DNA from: Salinispora cortesiana
GTDB taxonomy: Bacteria; Actinomycetota; Actinomycetes; Mycobacteriales; Micromonosporaceae
Length of the DNA stretch: 64,000 bases
Direction of reading: 5' to 3'
Assembly (NCBI RefSeq): GCF_000484695.1
Contig: NZ_AXVR01000015.1
Coordinates: 28,552 to 92,551, forward strand
The position numbers and the translations under genes were made by a program. Of the stretch, positions 19,301-30,173 are shown in pieces; position 1 is the first letter of the stretch, and the number at the start of each line of letters is the position of its first letter. The notes beneath the pieces are model-generated. The model made no database searches and was not told the origin of the DNA. It saw only the letters and a program-made list of their open reading frames with translations.

Positions 19301-20656
19301 ATGACCGACAGGTACGCGAGCTTCGTCCAATCAGGGGTCGGCCGGGGGCTGGTCAAGCGCCTCGGGCTGCCCGACCCGCCCCAACTTCGCCGGTACCGGA
19401 GCGGTGACCCCCTCATCCCCGGATCCGTCCTGCTCGGTGCCGCCGCCGGTGGCCGGCTCGCCGGCAGCATCGGCAAACTCCTGACCGCCGCCGGAGTCGA
19501 ACTCCGCGACCCGGCCGATATCGCTCCCGGGGCCCGGCTCGGCGCCCTCGTCTACGACGCCACCGGCATCACCGACTCGACCGCGCTGCGCCAGCTCTAC
19601 GACTGTCTCCACCCGCATGCCCGCTCGGTGCTGCCCAGCGGTCGGGTGATCGTACTTGGTACCCCGCCCGCCGAATGCTCCACGCCTCGGGAGGCCACCG
19701 CGCAGCGGGCGCTCGAAGGGTTGACCCGCAGCATCGGCAAGGAGTTCGGCCGGGGTGTCACCGCCCAGCTGGTCTATGTGACCGACGCCGCCGACCCCGG
19801 CACCGCGACCAGCCTCGAGGCCACACTCCGCTTCCTGCTCTCCGGGCGCTCCGCGTACGTCTCCGGTCAGATGATCCGGGTCGGTGCCGGGCAGGCCGCG
19901 CTCCCGGCGGACTGGGACCGCCCGCTGGACGGCCAGGTGGTGCTGGTCACCGGTGCGGCGCGGGGGATCGGCGCGGCGCTGGCCCGGGTCCTGGCCCGAG
20001 ACGGCGCCGAGGTGGTCGCCCTGGACATCCCGGCCGCCGGTGACGAGCTGGCCAAGGTGGCCAACGACATCGGCGCCACCGCCGTGCAGCTCGACCTCAC
20101 CGCCCCGGACGCCCCGGCCCGGCTGGCCGATCACCTCTCCGCCCGGCACGGCCGGGTTGACGTGGTGGTACACAACGCGGGCATCACCCGGGACCGGACC
20201 CTCGGCCGGATGGATGTTGACCGGTGGGACCAGGTGATCGATGTCAACCTCTCAAGCCAGGAGCGGATCAACGATCTCCTGCTGGAACGCGAGTTGATCC
20301 CGGCCGGGGGTCGGATCGTCGCGGTCTCCTCGATCGCCGGGATCGCCGGCAACCGGGGACAGACCAACTACGCCACCAGCAAGGCCGGCGTGATCGGTCT
20401 GGTCGAGTCGCTCGCCCCGGTCCTGGCCGAACGCGGCATCAGCGTCAACGCGGTCGCCCCCGGGTTCATCGAGACCCGACTGACCGCCCGGATCCCGCTG
20501 GTGCTGCGCGAGGCCGGCCGGCGGATGAACAGCCTCGCCCAGGGCGGCCTGCCGGTGGATGTCGCCGAGACGATCAGCTGGCTGGCCTGGCCGGCCAGCG
20601 GCGCGGTCAGCGGCAACGTGGTCCGGGTCTGCGGCCAGAGCCTGCTGGGGGCGTGA
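19301..20656 (+). CDS. fabG4: High-molecular-weight 3-oxoacyl-ACP/CoA reductase (FabG4-like)
   Basis: NAD(P)H-dependent reduction of 3-oxoacyl thioesters. 451 aa, close to the 454 aa of mycobacterial FabG4. The N-terminal 200 residues form a degenerate flavodoxin-like Rossmann domain. The C-terminal half is a complete SDR: VTGAARGIGAAL cofactor loop, NAG in VVHNAGITRD, Ser in AVSSIAGIAGN, Tyr and Lys in TNYATSKAG. It overlaps the next gene (TGATG) and is therefore coupled to the MaoC hydratase. Together with the divergent thiolase this supplies reductase, hydratase and thiolase activities for an acyl-chain cycle. Confidence 0.9.
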   Translation: MTDRYASFVQSGVGRGLVKRLGLPDPPQLRRYRSGDPLIPGSVLLGAAAGGRLAGSIGKLLTAAGVELRDPADIAPGARLGALVYDATGITDSTALRQLYDCLHPHARSVLPSGRVIVLGTPPAECSTPREATAQRALEGLTRSIGKEFGRGVTAQLVYVTDAADPGTATSLEATLRFLLSGRSAYVSGQMIRVGAGQAALPADWDRPLDGQVVLVTGAARGIGAALARVLARDGAEVVALDIPAAGDELAKVANDIGATAVQLDLTAPDAPARLADHLSARHGRVDVVVHNAGITRDRTLGRMDVDRWDQVIDVNLSSQERINDLLLERELIPAGGRIVAVSSIAGIAGNRGQTNYATSKAGVIGLVESLAPVLAERGISVNAVAPGFIETRLTARIPLVLREAGRRMNSLAQGGLPVDVAETISWLAWPASGAVSGNVVRVCGQSLLGA

Positions 20657-21549
20657 TGGGAGGTCCGCAGGAGCCGTCCGACGCCGGGCAGACCACCCGG
20701 TCCCGCGTTCAGCTGGCAGCGCTGCCGGCGGTCGGGGCGCTCTACCGACGGGCACTGCTCGGCGCGCTGCCCGGGACCGGGTCCCGGCGGGCCGAGCAGC
20801 CCCCGGCGGTCGAGTTGGGGGTGGCCGGAATCGCCGTCGACCGGGGGCGTCTCGCCGACTACGACCGGGTCTGTGGATTCCGGCTCACCGACCGACTGCC
20901 GGCGACGTTCCCGCACGTCCTGGGTTTCCCACTGGCGCTGCGCCTGATGACCGCGCCAGACTTCCCGATCCCGCTCGCCGGCGTGGTCCACGTCGGCAAC
21001 CGGATCACCGTCCACCGCCCGATCGACGCCGCCGAGACGCTCGACTTCGTCGCGTACGCGACGAACCTGCGCCCGCACGACCGGGGCCGGCAGATCGACG
21101 TGGTTCTGGTGGGTGCCGTCGGCGGGGCGGAGGTCTGGCGTGGTGTCTCCACCTACCTGGGCCGGGAACAGACCTCCGGCGGTGGCGAACGAGCCAACCG
21201 GGGTGACCAGCCCCCGGCACCGCGCGCCGGGGCACACTGGCGCGTCGGGCGCCAGCTCGGGCCCGCCTACGCCCGGGTCTCCGGCGACCACAACCCGATC
21301 CACACCTCTTGGCTCGGCGCGCGGCTCTTCGGCTTCCGGCGCCCGATCGCGCACGGTATGTGGAGCAAGGCCCGCTGCCTGGCCGCGCTGGAGCCACGGC
21401 TGCCGGATGCGTACACCGTTGACGTGGCGTTCAAGCTGCCGGTGCCGCTGCCCGGCACCGTCGCCTTCGGCAGCACCTCGGCGGGCGACTTCGCGCTGCG
21501 CGACCTGCGGGGCCGCCCCCACCTCCTCGGCACGCTCCGGGAGCAGTGA
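20656..21549 (+). CDS. MaoC-like (R)-specific enoyl hydratase (HtdX-like)
   Basis: 297-aa double hot-dog protein. The hydratase-2 motif YARVSGDHNPIHTSWLGARL, with catalytic Asp and His, lies in the C-terminal hot-dog followed by RRPIAHGMW. The N-terminal half (TFPHVLGFPLALRLM and VHVGNRITVHRPI) forms the second hot-dog without catalytic residues. The start ATG overlaps the fabG4 stop. By order and architecture it corresponds to HtdX of Mycobacterium tuberculosis, which acts with FabG4. Substrate chain length cannot be inferred. Confidence 0.85.
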   Translation: MGGPQEPSDAGQTTRSRVQLAALPAVGALYRRALLGALPGTGSRRAEQPPAVELGVAGIAVDRGRLADYDRVCGFRLTDRLPATFPHVLGFPLALRLMTAPDFPIPLAGVVHVGNRITVHRPIDAAETLDFVAYATNLRPHDRGRQIDVVLVGAVGGAEVWRGVSTYLGREQTSGGGERANRGDQPPAPRAGAHWRVGRQLGPAYARVSGDHNPIHTSWLGARLFGFRRPIAHGMWSKARCLAALEPRLPDAYTVDVAFKLPVPLPGTVAFGSTSAGDFALRDLRGRPHLLGTLREQ

Positions 21550-21618
21550 GGGCGCCCTCATCCTTCCTTTTGTAGCAGAAGAGCCCCCTTTCCATACCGG
21601 CACCCCGAGCATGAGGAG

Positions 21619-22236
21619 ATGGAGTCCGCGCTCGACCTGCTGCGGCAGCTGATCACCTCACCCGTGGTGTATCTGCTGCTGTTCGCGCTCACCGCGGTCG
21701 ACGCGGTCGTCCCGATGGTGCCGGCCGAGACGGCGGTGATCACCGCAGCGGTGCTGGTCAGCGGCGACGTACCGGAGCTGGCGGGGATCTGGGCCGTCGC
21801 CGCCCTCGGCGCACTGGCCGGCGACCACGCCTCGTACGTGATCGGACGGGGCGGCGGCGCACGGCGGCTGGCGAGATTGCCGGCGCAGAGTCGGCGGAGA
21901 GCCAGTTCGGAGTGGGCCCGACGGGCGTTGTATCGCCGGGGCGGATTTGTCCTCACCACCGCCCGCTACCTCCCCGGCGGACGAACGGCGGTGACCCTCA
22001 CGATGGGCGCGGTGCGCTATCCACTGCGGTCGTTCCTGCTCTTTGACGCGATCGGCGCGGGGAGTTGGGCGTTGTACAGCGTGCTGCTGGGCCACTTCGG
22101 CGGGCTGGCGTTCCAGCAGGAGCCGCTGCTTGGCGTGCTCGCCGGCCTGACCCTGTCGGTCGCGGTGACCGGCCTGCTGGAGTTGACCCGGCGGCTACGC
22201 CGGCGCTCGCGCCGCCGGGCCGCCGCCCGTCAGTGA
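21619..22236 (+). CDS. DedA-family membrane protein
   Basis: 205 aa, integral membrane. The DedA/SNARE-associated core is present: an N-terminal hydrophobic pair with VPMVPAETAVITA re-entrant segment, GDHASYVIGR, and the key Arg-Pro-Gly-Gly region TTARYLPGGRTAVTLTMGA. A basic tail RRLRRRSRRRAAAR ends the protein. Bacterial DedA proteins are linked to undecaprenyl-phosphate or phospholipid flipping and need for proton motive force; the substrate here is unknown. Another DedA lies at 34.5 kb with low similarity. Confidence 0.85.
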   Translation: MESALDLLRQLITSPVVYLLLFALTAVDAVVPMVPAETAVITAAVLVSGDVPELAGIWAVAALGALAGDHASYVIGRGGGARRLARLPAQSRRRASSEWARRALYRRGGFVLTTARYLPGGRTAVTLTMGAVRYPLRSFLLFDAIGAGSWALYSVLLGHFGGLAFQQEPLLGVLAGLTLSVAVTGLLELTRRLRRRSRRRAAARQ

Positions 22237-22329
22237 TCAAGTACGCCACCCCTTCGGTGACCGAGACCGCCGCCCGTCGGTGACCAGGGCTGCCGCCACG
22301 TCGGTGCCGACCGCGACCCGGAGGGCGCG

Positions 22330-22998
22330 TCAGGAGGGGGCTTCTCCCCGCCGGTTGGGCGGGCGCCAGGTGGTCCCGGCGAGCAGTTGGGCAGCGCCGA
22401 CCCACGCGACGTTCATCATCCGGGTCGCGGTCTGCTCCGGGTCCGCCTCCGGGTGATCGACCAGCCAGTCGGCGACTGACTCGGTCGCGCCGACCAGGGC
22501 GTACGCGACGACCTCCAGCTCGGTCTCGGTCACCTCGCGCCCCTCGCTGCGCAGGGTGTGTTCGAGCATCCCGGCGACGACCTCGACGATCCGTAGCCGC
22601 AGGGCGGTGAGCTCGCCGGCGAATGGCTGCTCGCCCCGGGCCTGCCGGTAAAGCACCGCCCAGCCGTCGCGGTGCGCGCCGACGAAGCCGAGGAAAGCTT
22701 GCAGACTCCGCCAGAGCCGCTCGTCGGCTGACAGGTCGGGGGCGACGACGTCGGCGATGGCCTGCATCATCCGGGTGCCCTCGCGGTGCAGGCAGGCGAC
22801 GAAGAGCTCCTCCTTGGTGCCCAGATACGCGTAGACCATCGGTTTGGAGATGCCGGCGTCGTCGGCGATCTCATCCATGCTGGCCCCGTGGTAGCCCCGC
22901 CGGGAGAAGACCTTTACTGCGGCATCGAGCATCTGTTGCTCGCGGACGGCTCGGGGCAGACGGCGGAAGGTGGGGGTACTGGACACCCTTGCGAGCAT
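22330..22998 (-). CDS. TetR-family repressor, probable fatty-acid/sterol catabolism regulator
   Basis: 222 aa. The HTH is residues 38-66 (ASMDEIADDAGISKPMVYAY LGTKEELF in two parts), and the C-terminal all-helical ligand domain follows. The gene is divergent from the SCP2/acyl-CoA dehydrogenase pair, and a 30-base palindrome lies between (23001-23030), just before its ATG. A related palindrome lies between fadA2 and fabG4. By context the ligand is probably an acyl-CoA; this is inference. Confidence 0.85.
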   Translation of the reverse strand: MLARVSSTPTFRRLPRAVREQQMLDAAVKVFSRRGYHGASMDEIADDAGISKPMVYAYLGTKEELFVACLHREGTRMMQAIADVVAPDLSADERLWRSLQAFLGFVGAHRDGWAVLYRQARGEQPFAGELTALRLRIVEVVAGMLEHTLRSEGREVTETELEVVAYALVGATESVADWLVDHPEADPEQTATRMMNVAWVGAAQLLAGTTWRPPNRRGEAPS

Positions 22999-23000
22999 AC

Positions 23001-23030
23001 CTACTCGTGCGTAGGGTTACGCGCGAGTAG
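23001..23030. promoter_or_regulatory. TetR operator palindrome
   Basis: Arms ctactcgtgcgta (23001-23013) and tacgcgcgagtag (23018-23030) are complementary at 12 of 13 positions with a gggt spacer. Located 2 bases upstream of the tetR ATG and 23 bases upstream of the SCP2 gene. Confidence 0.8.
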
Positions 23031-23053
23031 TCAATTTCCGGAAGGTGCGCCCC

Positions 23054-23506
23054 ATGACTGACTTCGACCCGGCCAAGTTCGCCAACGTCGGCCCCAAGGA
23101 GTTCGCGCAGCTGGTCAAGTCCACCCCCGACGGCAAGATCGCCGAGGTGATGTCGGGCGACCTCCGCGGCAAGGTCCTCGACGAGGTCTTCGGCCGGATG
23201 CCGCAGCTGTTCCGCGCCGACCGGGCGGGCTCGACCAACACGGTCATCCACTGGAACATCACCGGCGGTCCCGGCGGCAGCACCGACACCTACGAGGTGG
23301 TCATCGCCGACGGCGCCTGCACCGTCAACCAGACCTCCCAGCACGACCCGAAGCTGAGCCTCACCCTGGGCCCGGTGGAGTTCCTCAAGACCGTCTCCGG
23401 TGGCGCCAACCCGGTCATGATGTTCATGAGCGGCAAGTTGAAGGCCAAGGGCGATCTGGGGTTGGCCGCCAACATCGCGAACCTCTTCGACATTCCCAAG
23501 GCCTGA
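23054..23506 (+). CDS. SCP2 sterol-binding-domain protein
   Basis: 150-aa SCP2-fold lipid carrier. Features: VFGRMPQLFRADRAG, INTV-type strand TVIHWNITGGPGG, and the terminal FLKTVSGGANPVMMFMSGKLKAKGDLGLAAN in parts, typical of SCP2 domains with a hydrophobic tunnel. ATG 23054 has GGAAGG 8 bases upstream. It is followed after 2 bases by an acyl-CoA dehydrogenase, so the pair is an operon behind the TetR operator. Likely presents acyl-CoA or sterol substrates to the dehydrogenase. Confidence 0.88.
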   Translation: MTDFDPAKFANVGPKEFAQLVKSTPDGKIAEVMSGDLRGKVLDEVFGRMPQLFRADRAGSTNTVIHWNITGGPGGSTDTYEVVIADGACTVNQTSQHDPKLSLTLGPVEFLKTVSGGANPVMMFMSGKLKAKGDLGLAANIANLFDIPKA

Positions 23507-23508
23507 CA

Positions 23509-24723
23509 GTGGCCGAGTTCTCGCTCGATCTGACCGAGGAGCAGCGGGACCTTCGTGACTGGGTGCACGGCTTCGCCAGCGAGGTCGTCCGCCCAGCTGC
23601 GGCCGAGTGGGACGCGCGGGAGGAGACCCCGTGGCCGATCATCCAGGAAGCGGCCAAGGTCGGCCTCTACGGCTTCGAGTTCCTCGCGACCTGCTGGGGC
23701 GACCCCAGCGGCCTCTCCCTGCCGATCGCCTGTGAGGAACTCTTCTGGGGCGACTCCGGCATCGGCCTGAGCATCTTCGGCACCGGCCTCGCCGTGGCCG
23801 CCATCTACGGCACCGGCACCCCGGAGCAGCTGATGGAGTGGGTGCCGCAGTGCTTCGGCGACCTCGACTCCCCCGCCGTGGCGGCGTTCTGCACCAGCGA
23901 ACCCGAGGCGGGCTCCGATGTCGGCGCGATGCGCACCCGCGCGGTCTACGACGAGGCCACCGACGAGTGGATACTCAACGGCCAGAAGTCGTACGCGACC
24001 AACGGCGGAATCGCCGGCGTGCACGTGGTCACCGCCTCGGTCGACCCGGAGCTCGGCTCCCGCGGGCAGGCGGCGTTCGTCGTACCGCCGGGCACCCCCG
24101 GGCTCGCCGCGACCCGCAAGCTCCGCAAGCTGGGCCTACGCGCGTCAAACACCGCCGATGTCTTCCTCGACGACGTCCGGGTACCCGGCCGCTGCCTGCT
24201 CGGCGGCAAGGACGCGCTGGACGAACGGCTCGCCCGGGCCCGCTCCGGACGGCGGGCCTCCTCCCAGGCGGCGATGCGTACGTTCGAGCTCTCCCGGCCG
24301 ACCGTCGGCGCGCAGGCGATCGGGGTGGCCCGGGCCGCCTACGAGTACGCACTGGACTACGCGAAGGAACGGGTCCAGTTCGGGCGACCGATCATCGAGA
24401 ACCAGGCGGTGGCCTTCGCGCTGGCCGACATGAAGATGGAGATCGACGCCGCCCGGCTGCTGGTCTGGCGCGCCTCCTGGATGGGGCGCAACAACCGGGC
24501 CTTCACCGCCGGCGAGGGCTCGATGTCCAAGCTGAAGGCCAGCGAGGTCGCGGTCAGCGCGACCGAGAAGGCCGTGCAGTTGCTCGGCGGTGCCGGCTTC
24601 CTCCGCGACCACCCGGTCGAGCGGTGGTACCGAGACGCCAAGATCTACACCATCTTCGAAGGCACCTCCGAGATCCAGCGGCTCGTCGTCGCCCGCGCCA
24701 TCTCCGGCGTCCAGATCCGCTGA
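23509..24723 (+). CDS. Acyl-CoA dehydrogenase
   Basis: FAD-dependent alpha,beta-dehydrogenation of acyl-CoA. 404 aa. Conserved elements: AAFCTSEPEAGSDV (FAD/substrate loop), WILNGQKSYATNGG, YAKERVQFGRPI, QLLGGAGFLRDHPVERWYRD, and the catalytic base in YTIFEGTSEIQRL. GTG start 2 bases after the SCP2 stop. The sequence near 235 (RARSGRRASSQAAMRTFE) is a longer insert than in short-chain enzymes. Under the presumed TetR control together with SCP2. Confidence 0.9.
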   Translation: MAEFSLDLTEEQRDLRDWVHGFASEVVRPAAAEWDAREETPWPIIQEAAKVGLYGFEFLATCWGDPSGLSLPIACEELFWGDSGIGLSIFGTGLAVAAIYGTGTPEQLMEWVPQCFGDLDSPAVAAFCTSEPEAGSDVGAMRTRAVYDEATDEWILNGQKSYATNGGIAGVHVVTASVDPELGSRGQAAFVVPPGTPGLAATRKLRKLGLRASNTADVFLDDVRVPGRCLLGGKDALDERLARARSGRRASSQAAMRTFELSRPTVGAQAIGVARAAYEYALDYAKERVQFGRPIIENQAVAFALADMKMEIDAARLLVWRASWMGRNNRAFTAGEGSMSKLKASEVAVSATEKAVQLLGGAGFLRDHPVERWYRDAKIYTIFEGTSEIQRLVVARAISGVQIR

Positions 24724-24765
24724 CCCGCGGCGGGCTCTCCGGCCACCCCACGGGCCCGGATTGCT

Positions 24766-24864
24766 CCCCGGCCGTATCCGGGCCCGGATAACCCCGGCCG
24801 TACCCGGACCCGGATACTCCCGGCCGTACCCGGGCCCGGAAGCTGCCGGGCCCGGGTACGGCCA
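24766..24864. repeat. Three 26-bp tandem repeats ending in an 18-bp perfect hairpin
   Basis: Copies at 24766-24791, 24792-24817 and 24818-24843 share ccggccgtaYccggRcccgg. The last copy is followed by an inverted copy: 24822-24839 pairs perfectly with 24846-24863 around aagctg. Located between two same-strand genes (acyl-CoA dehydrogenase and MFS), so the hairpin may end the first transcript. The 277-base gap has no coding capacity that I can support. Confidence 0.85.
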
Positions 24865-24984
24865 CCCGGCGCGCCGCGCTCGAGGGTGACCGCGATCCGA
24901 GTTCCCCACGACGGCTGTTCGCCGTCGCCGCCGATCGGATCCGCCAGCACTGCGATCCGCCGCTGCCAGTCCCCGCTGACTGGC

Positions 24985-24990
24985 TAGGAT
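24985..24990 (+). promoter_or_regulatory. -10 box of the MFS gene
   Basis: TAGGAT ends 10 bases before the ATG at 25001 and there is no ribosome site, so the transcript would be leaderless or nearly so. No convincing -35 box. Confidence 0.5.
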
Positions 24991-25000
24991 GATCTTCGCA

Positions 25001-26326
25001 ATGACTCGGACCGAACACCGACGCCGGACACCGTTGCTGCTGGTCGAGGCGGCGACGCTGCTCTCTGCCACCGGCAACGGCGTGGCCGTCGTGGCACTAC
25101 CCTGGCTGGTCCTGGAACGCACCGGCAGCGCCACCGCGGCCGGTGTGGTGGCCGCCGCCAGCGGACTACCGCTCCTGCTGTCCAGCCTCTTCTCCGGCAC
25201 GGTCGTTGACCTGCTCGGGCGTCGCCGGACCGCACTGGTCTCCGACGCCCTCTCCGCCGTCTCAGTCGCCGCTATCCCGCTCGTCGACGCCCTGTTCGGG
25301 CTGAACCTCGGCTGGATCGTCGCGCTGGCCGTCCTCGGCGCGGTCTTCGACCCGGCCGCGATGACCGCCCGGGAGACGCTGCTGCCCGCCGCCGCACAGG
25401 CCGCCGGCTGGCGGATCGAACGGGCGAACGGCGTACACGAAGCGATCTTCGGGCTGGCCTTCCTGATCGGCCCCGGAGTCGGCGGCCTACTCATCGCCAC
25501 GGTCGGCCCAGAGGCGACATTCTGGGTCACCGCCGGCGGCTTCGCGCTGTCGGTTCTCCTGGTCGCGGCCGTCCGGCTGCCCGGCGCCGGCCGTCCCGAA
25601 CGCCCACCCAGCGGCCTGTGGCGGGGCACGCTGGAAGGGCTGGGCTTCGTCTGGCGGGACCCACTGCTGCGCACCCTCTCCCTGGTCACGATGGTGCTGG
25701 TCGCGCTCTACCTGCCGGTCGAGGGGGTGCTGCTGCCCGCCTGGTTCGTCGCCGAAGGGGAACCGGCCCGCCTCGGTACCGTCCTGATGGCGATGAGCGC
25801 CGGAGCCGTGGCAGGTGCGCTGGGCTCGTCGGCGGCCGGTCGGTTCATCCGCCGCCGCTCCCTGATGGCCGCCGCCCTCGTGATCACCGGCCTGGCCCTG
25901 CTCGGGCTCGCGTTCCTGCCGCCGTACCCGGGAATGCTCGCCTTCGCCGGCCTGGTCGGGCTCGCCTACGGACCGGTCAACCCGCTGGCCAACTACGCCA
26001 TGCAGACCCGCACCCCGGAGCGACTCCGCGGCCGGGTGGTCGGGGTGATGACCTCATTCGCGTACGCCGCCGGGCCCGCCGGTTACCTGCTGGCCGGCCC
26101 GCTGGTGGAGTGGCTGGGCCTCGCCACCGCGTTCCTGGTGCTCGCCGGTGCGCTCCTGGTGGCCGTGCTGGTCGCCGCGCCGCTACCGGTGTTGGCGGCG
26201 TTGGACGACCCGCCCCGGTATCCGCCCGCCCCGCCCGGTGGAACGACGGGGCGGAGCGAGGGGCCGGTGCCGCTCGGGGAGCAGTGGTTGCCCGCCGCGC
26301 ACCGCGACCCGCCAGCCTCCCGATGA
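25001..26326 (+). CDS. MFS transporter (drug efflux type)
   Basis: 441 aa, about 12 hydrophobic helices. TGNGVAVVALPWLVLERTGS is the helix-1/loop pattern of MFS_3-type exporters (enterobactin exporter/macrolide efflux-like), followed by FSGTVVDLLGRRRTALVSD, the conserved loop 2-3 motif. The C-terminal 50 residues are a Pro/Gly-rich cytoplasmic tail. Start ATG 25001 is taken over 24989 because of the -10 box position. Substrate unknown. Converges on purD with 22 bases between stops. Confidence 0.85.
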   Translation: MTRTEHRRRTPLLLVEAATLLSATGNGVAVVALPWLVLERTGSATAAGVVAAASGLPLLLSSLFSGTVVDLLGRRRTALVSDALSAVSVAAIPLVDALFGLNLGWIVALAVLGAVFDPAAMTARETLLPAAAQAAGWRIERANGVHEAIFGLAFLIGPGVGGLLIATVGPEATFWVTAGGFALSVLLVAAVRLPGAGRPERPPSGLWRGTLEGLGFVWRDPLLRTLSLVTMVLVALYLPVEGVLLPAWFVAEGEPARLGTVLMAMSAGAVAGALGSSAAGRFIRRRSLMAAALVITGLALLGLAFLPPYPGMLAFAGLVGLAYGPVNPLANYAMQTRTPERLRGRVVGVMTSFAYAAGPAGYLLAGPLVEWLGLATAFLVLAGALLVAVLVAAPLPVLAALDDPPRYPPAPPGGTTGRSEGPVPLGEQWLPAAHRDPPASR

Positions 26327-26348
26327 GGCGGCGGCCCGTTGACGGCGG

Positions 26349-27599
<1,251 letters not shown>

Positions 27600-27606
27600 G
27601 GGGATG

Positions 27607-27612
27607 ATCCTA
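27607..27612 (-). promoter_or_regulatory. -10 box of purD, leaderless start
   Basis: Minus-strand TAGGAT is separated from the GTG start by CATCCCC (7 bases), which places the transcription start at the start codon. It lies inside the purA-purD gap, so purD can be expressed apart from purA. Confidence 0.55.
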
Positions 27613-27666
27613 CGGCCCCCACTCGCAGCCCGCTCGGTCCTGGGGTGGGGACGGGCGGCGGGGAAC

Positions 27667-29016
<1,350 letters not shown>

Positions 29017-29083
29017 TCAGGCTAACAAGAAGTGACAGCGCGGCCGGCAGGGGTTCGCGCGTAGAGGCAGGAGGCTGCGACCC

Positions 29084-30118
29084 GTGTACGACGTGGTGCT
29101 GCTCACGCTCGGCTCGGAACGGGACGCACCGGGCACCTGCGGCAGCGACGGTGCCTGCTGTGGCGACACCAACATGGCCAACGGTGACACCGACAAGTCC
29201 AACGACGGGCCCTCGACCGACCGCTGCGAGACCCCTCGCGTACCGGTGCTGGCCTGCGCGGACGCGCTCACCGCCCGGGGGGCTCGGGTCGACCTGGTGA
29301 CCGCCAGGTCCGAGCGGGAAATCGACGAGGTGCTGTGCCGCCTCGATGGCCCGCCCCGACCCGACGGCCTCGGCTGGCCCGACCCGGATTCCCGCACCCG
29401 ACTGATTGTCGGCACCGCCAGTGACGCACAGTTGCGCACCGTCCTACGTCGCCTCGTCCGGCGGTACGCCCCGCCGCCGAGCCGCCGCCCGACGGATCTG
29501 CCGGTCAACCGGACGGTACCGGACCTGCCGCCGGTCGGCGTGCTGCCGCTCGACCCGGCCCGCGGCGGCGGCCAACCTCGAGATCTGGCAGCACAGCTCG
29601 GGCTGCCCCGCGACCCGGTGGCGGTGGCGGCGGCGGTGTTGGAGGGCGCGCCCCGCCGGCTCGACCTGCTGCGCAACGACGCCGGCTCGGTCACGCTGGA
29701 CGGCGCACTGCTCGGCGCGGCCGACGAGGGGGGCCAGCCGCTGCACTGGCGAGGCCGGGTCGAGGTCGATGACACGCTCCTCTCCGCCGGTGACGACCCG
29801 CTGCTGGCCTGCGCCATCGGCAACGCCGGTGGGTACGCCCAGCTCGCCGACGTGACCCTGCTCGCCGCCCCCGACCCGGGCGACGGTCTGGTCGAGGTCG
29901 CGGTGGCCGTCCCGGTCCTCACCTCGTCCCGGTGGGGTCGCCGCCGGGTCCGCCTGGAGGTTCGTCGCGCCCGTGGTCGGGCGGTGGCCGTGGTACCCCG
30001 GGAGGGGGCGGTCCCGTTCCTTGACGACGGCGCCGAGGGCGAACTGAAGCGGAAGCGATCCTGGTGGACCGAGCCGGGTGCGTGGGCGGTCTGGTCTCCC
30101 CGGACCGCCCACCGGTAG
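29084..30118 (+). CDS. Degenerate diacylglycerol-kinase-family protein with N-terminal Cys cluster
   Basis: 344 aa, GTG start with AGGAGG 9 bases upstream. The end half (LHWRGRVEVDDTLLSAGDDPLLACAIGNAGG in parts, then beta strands) and strand order resemble the C-terminal lobe of the DAGK/LCB5 lipid kinase family. The N-terminal lobe lacks the expected GGDG nucleotide motif: the equivalent place reads LIVGTASDAQLRTV. The first 50 residues hold a CGSDGACC cluster and a later CETP, suggesting metal or redox sensitivity. Catalysis is therefore doubtful. Gene neighbours purA (divergent) and the EspI-like gene (downstream, same strand) give no firm clue. Confidence 0.6.
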   Translation: MYDVVLLTLGSERDAPGTCGSDGACCGDTNMANGDTDKSNDGPSTDRCETPRVPVLACADALTARGARVDLVTARSEREIDEVLCRLDGPPRPDGLGWPDPDSRTRLIVGTASDAQLRTVLRRLVRRYAPPPSRRPTDLPVNRTVPDLPPVGVLPLDPARGGGQPRDLAAQLGLPRDPVAVAAAVLEGAPRRLDLLRNDAGSVTLDGALLGAADEGGQPLHWRGRVEVDDTLLSAGDDPLLACAIGNAGGYAQLADVTLLAAPDPGDGLVEVAVAVPVLTSSRWGRRRVRLEVRRARGRAVAVVPREGAVPFLDDGAEGELKRKRSWWTEPGAWAVWSPRTAHR

Positions 30119-30173
30119 GCCACTCGGGCCATTCCCCGAGGCATATCCTCAGCAGGAGGCATGGGGAGGAGCC

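Noticed and set aside
24766..24864. CRISPR-like array of 26-bp units
   Set aside because: No spacers between the units and only three copies; the inverted copy indicates a hairpin element.
29084..29240. Four-cysteine N-terminus of the kinase-like protein as a ferredoxin domain
   Set aside because: Spacing CGSDGACC does not match 2Fe-2S or 4Fe-4S ferredoxin motifs.
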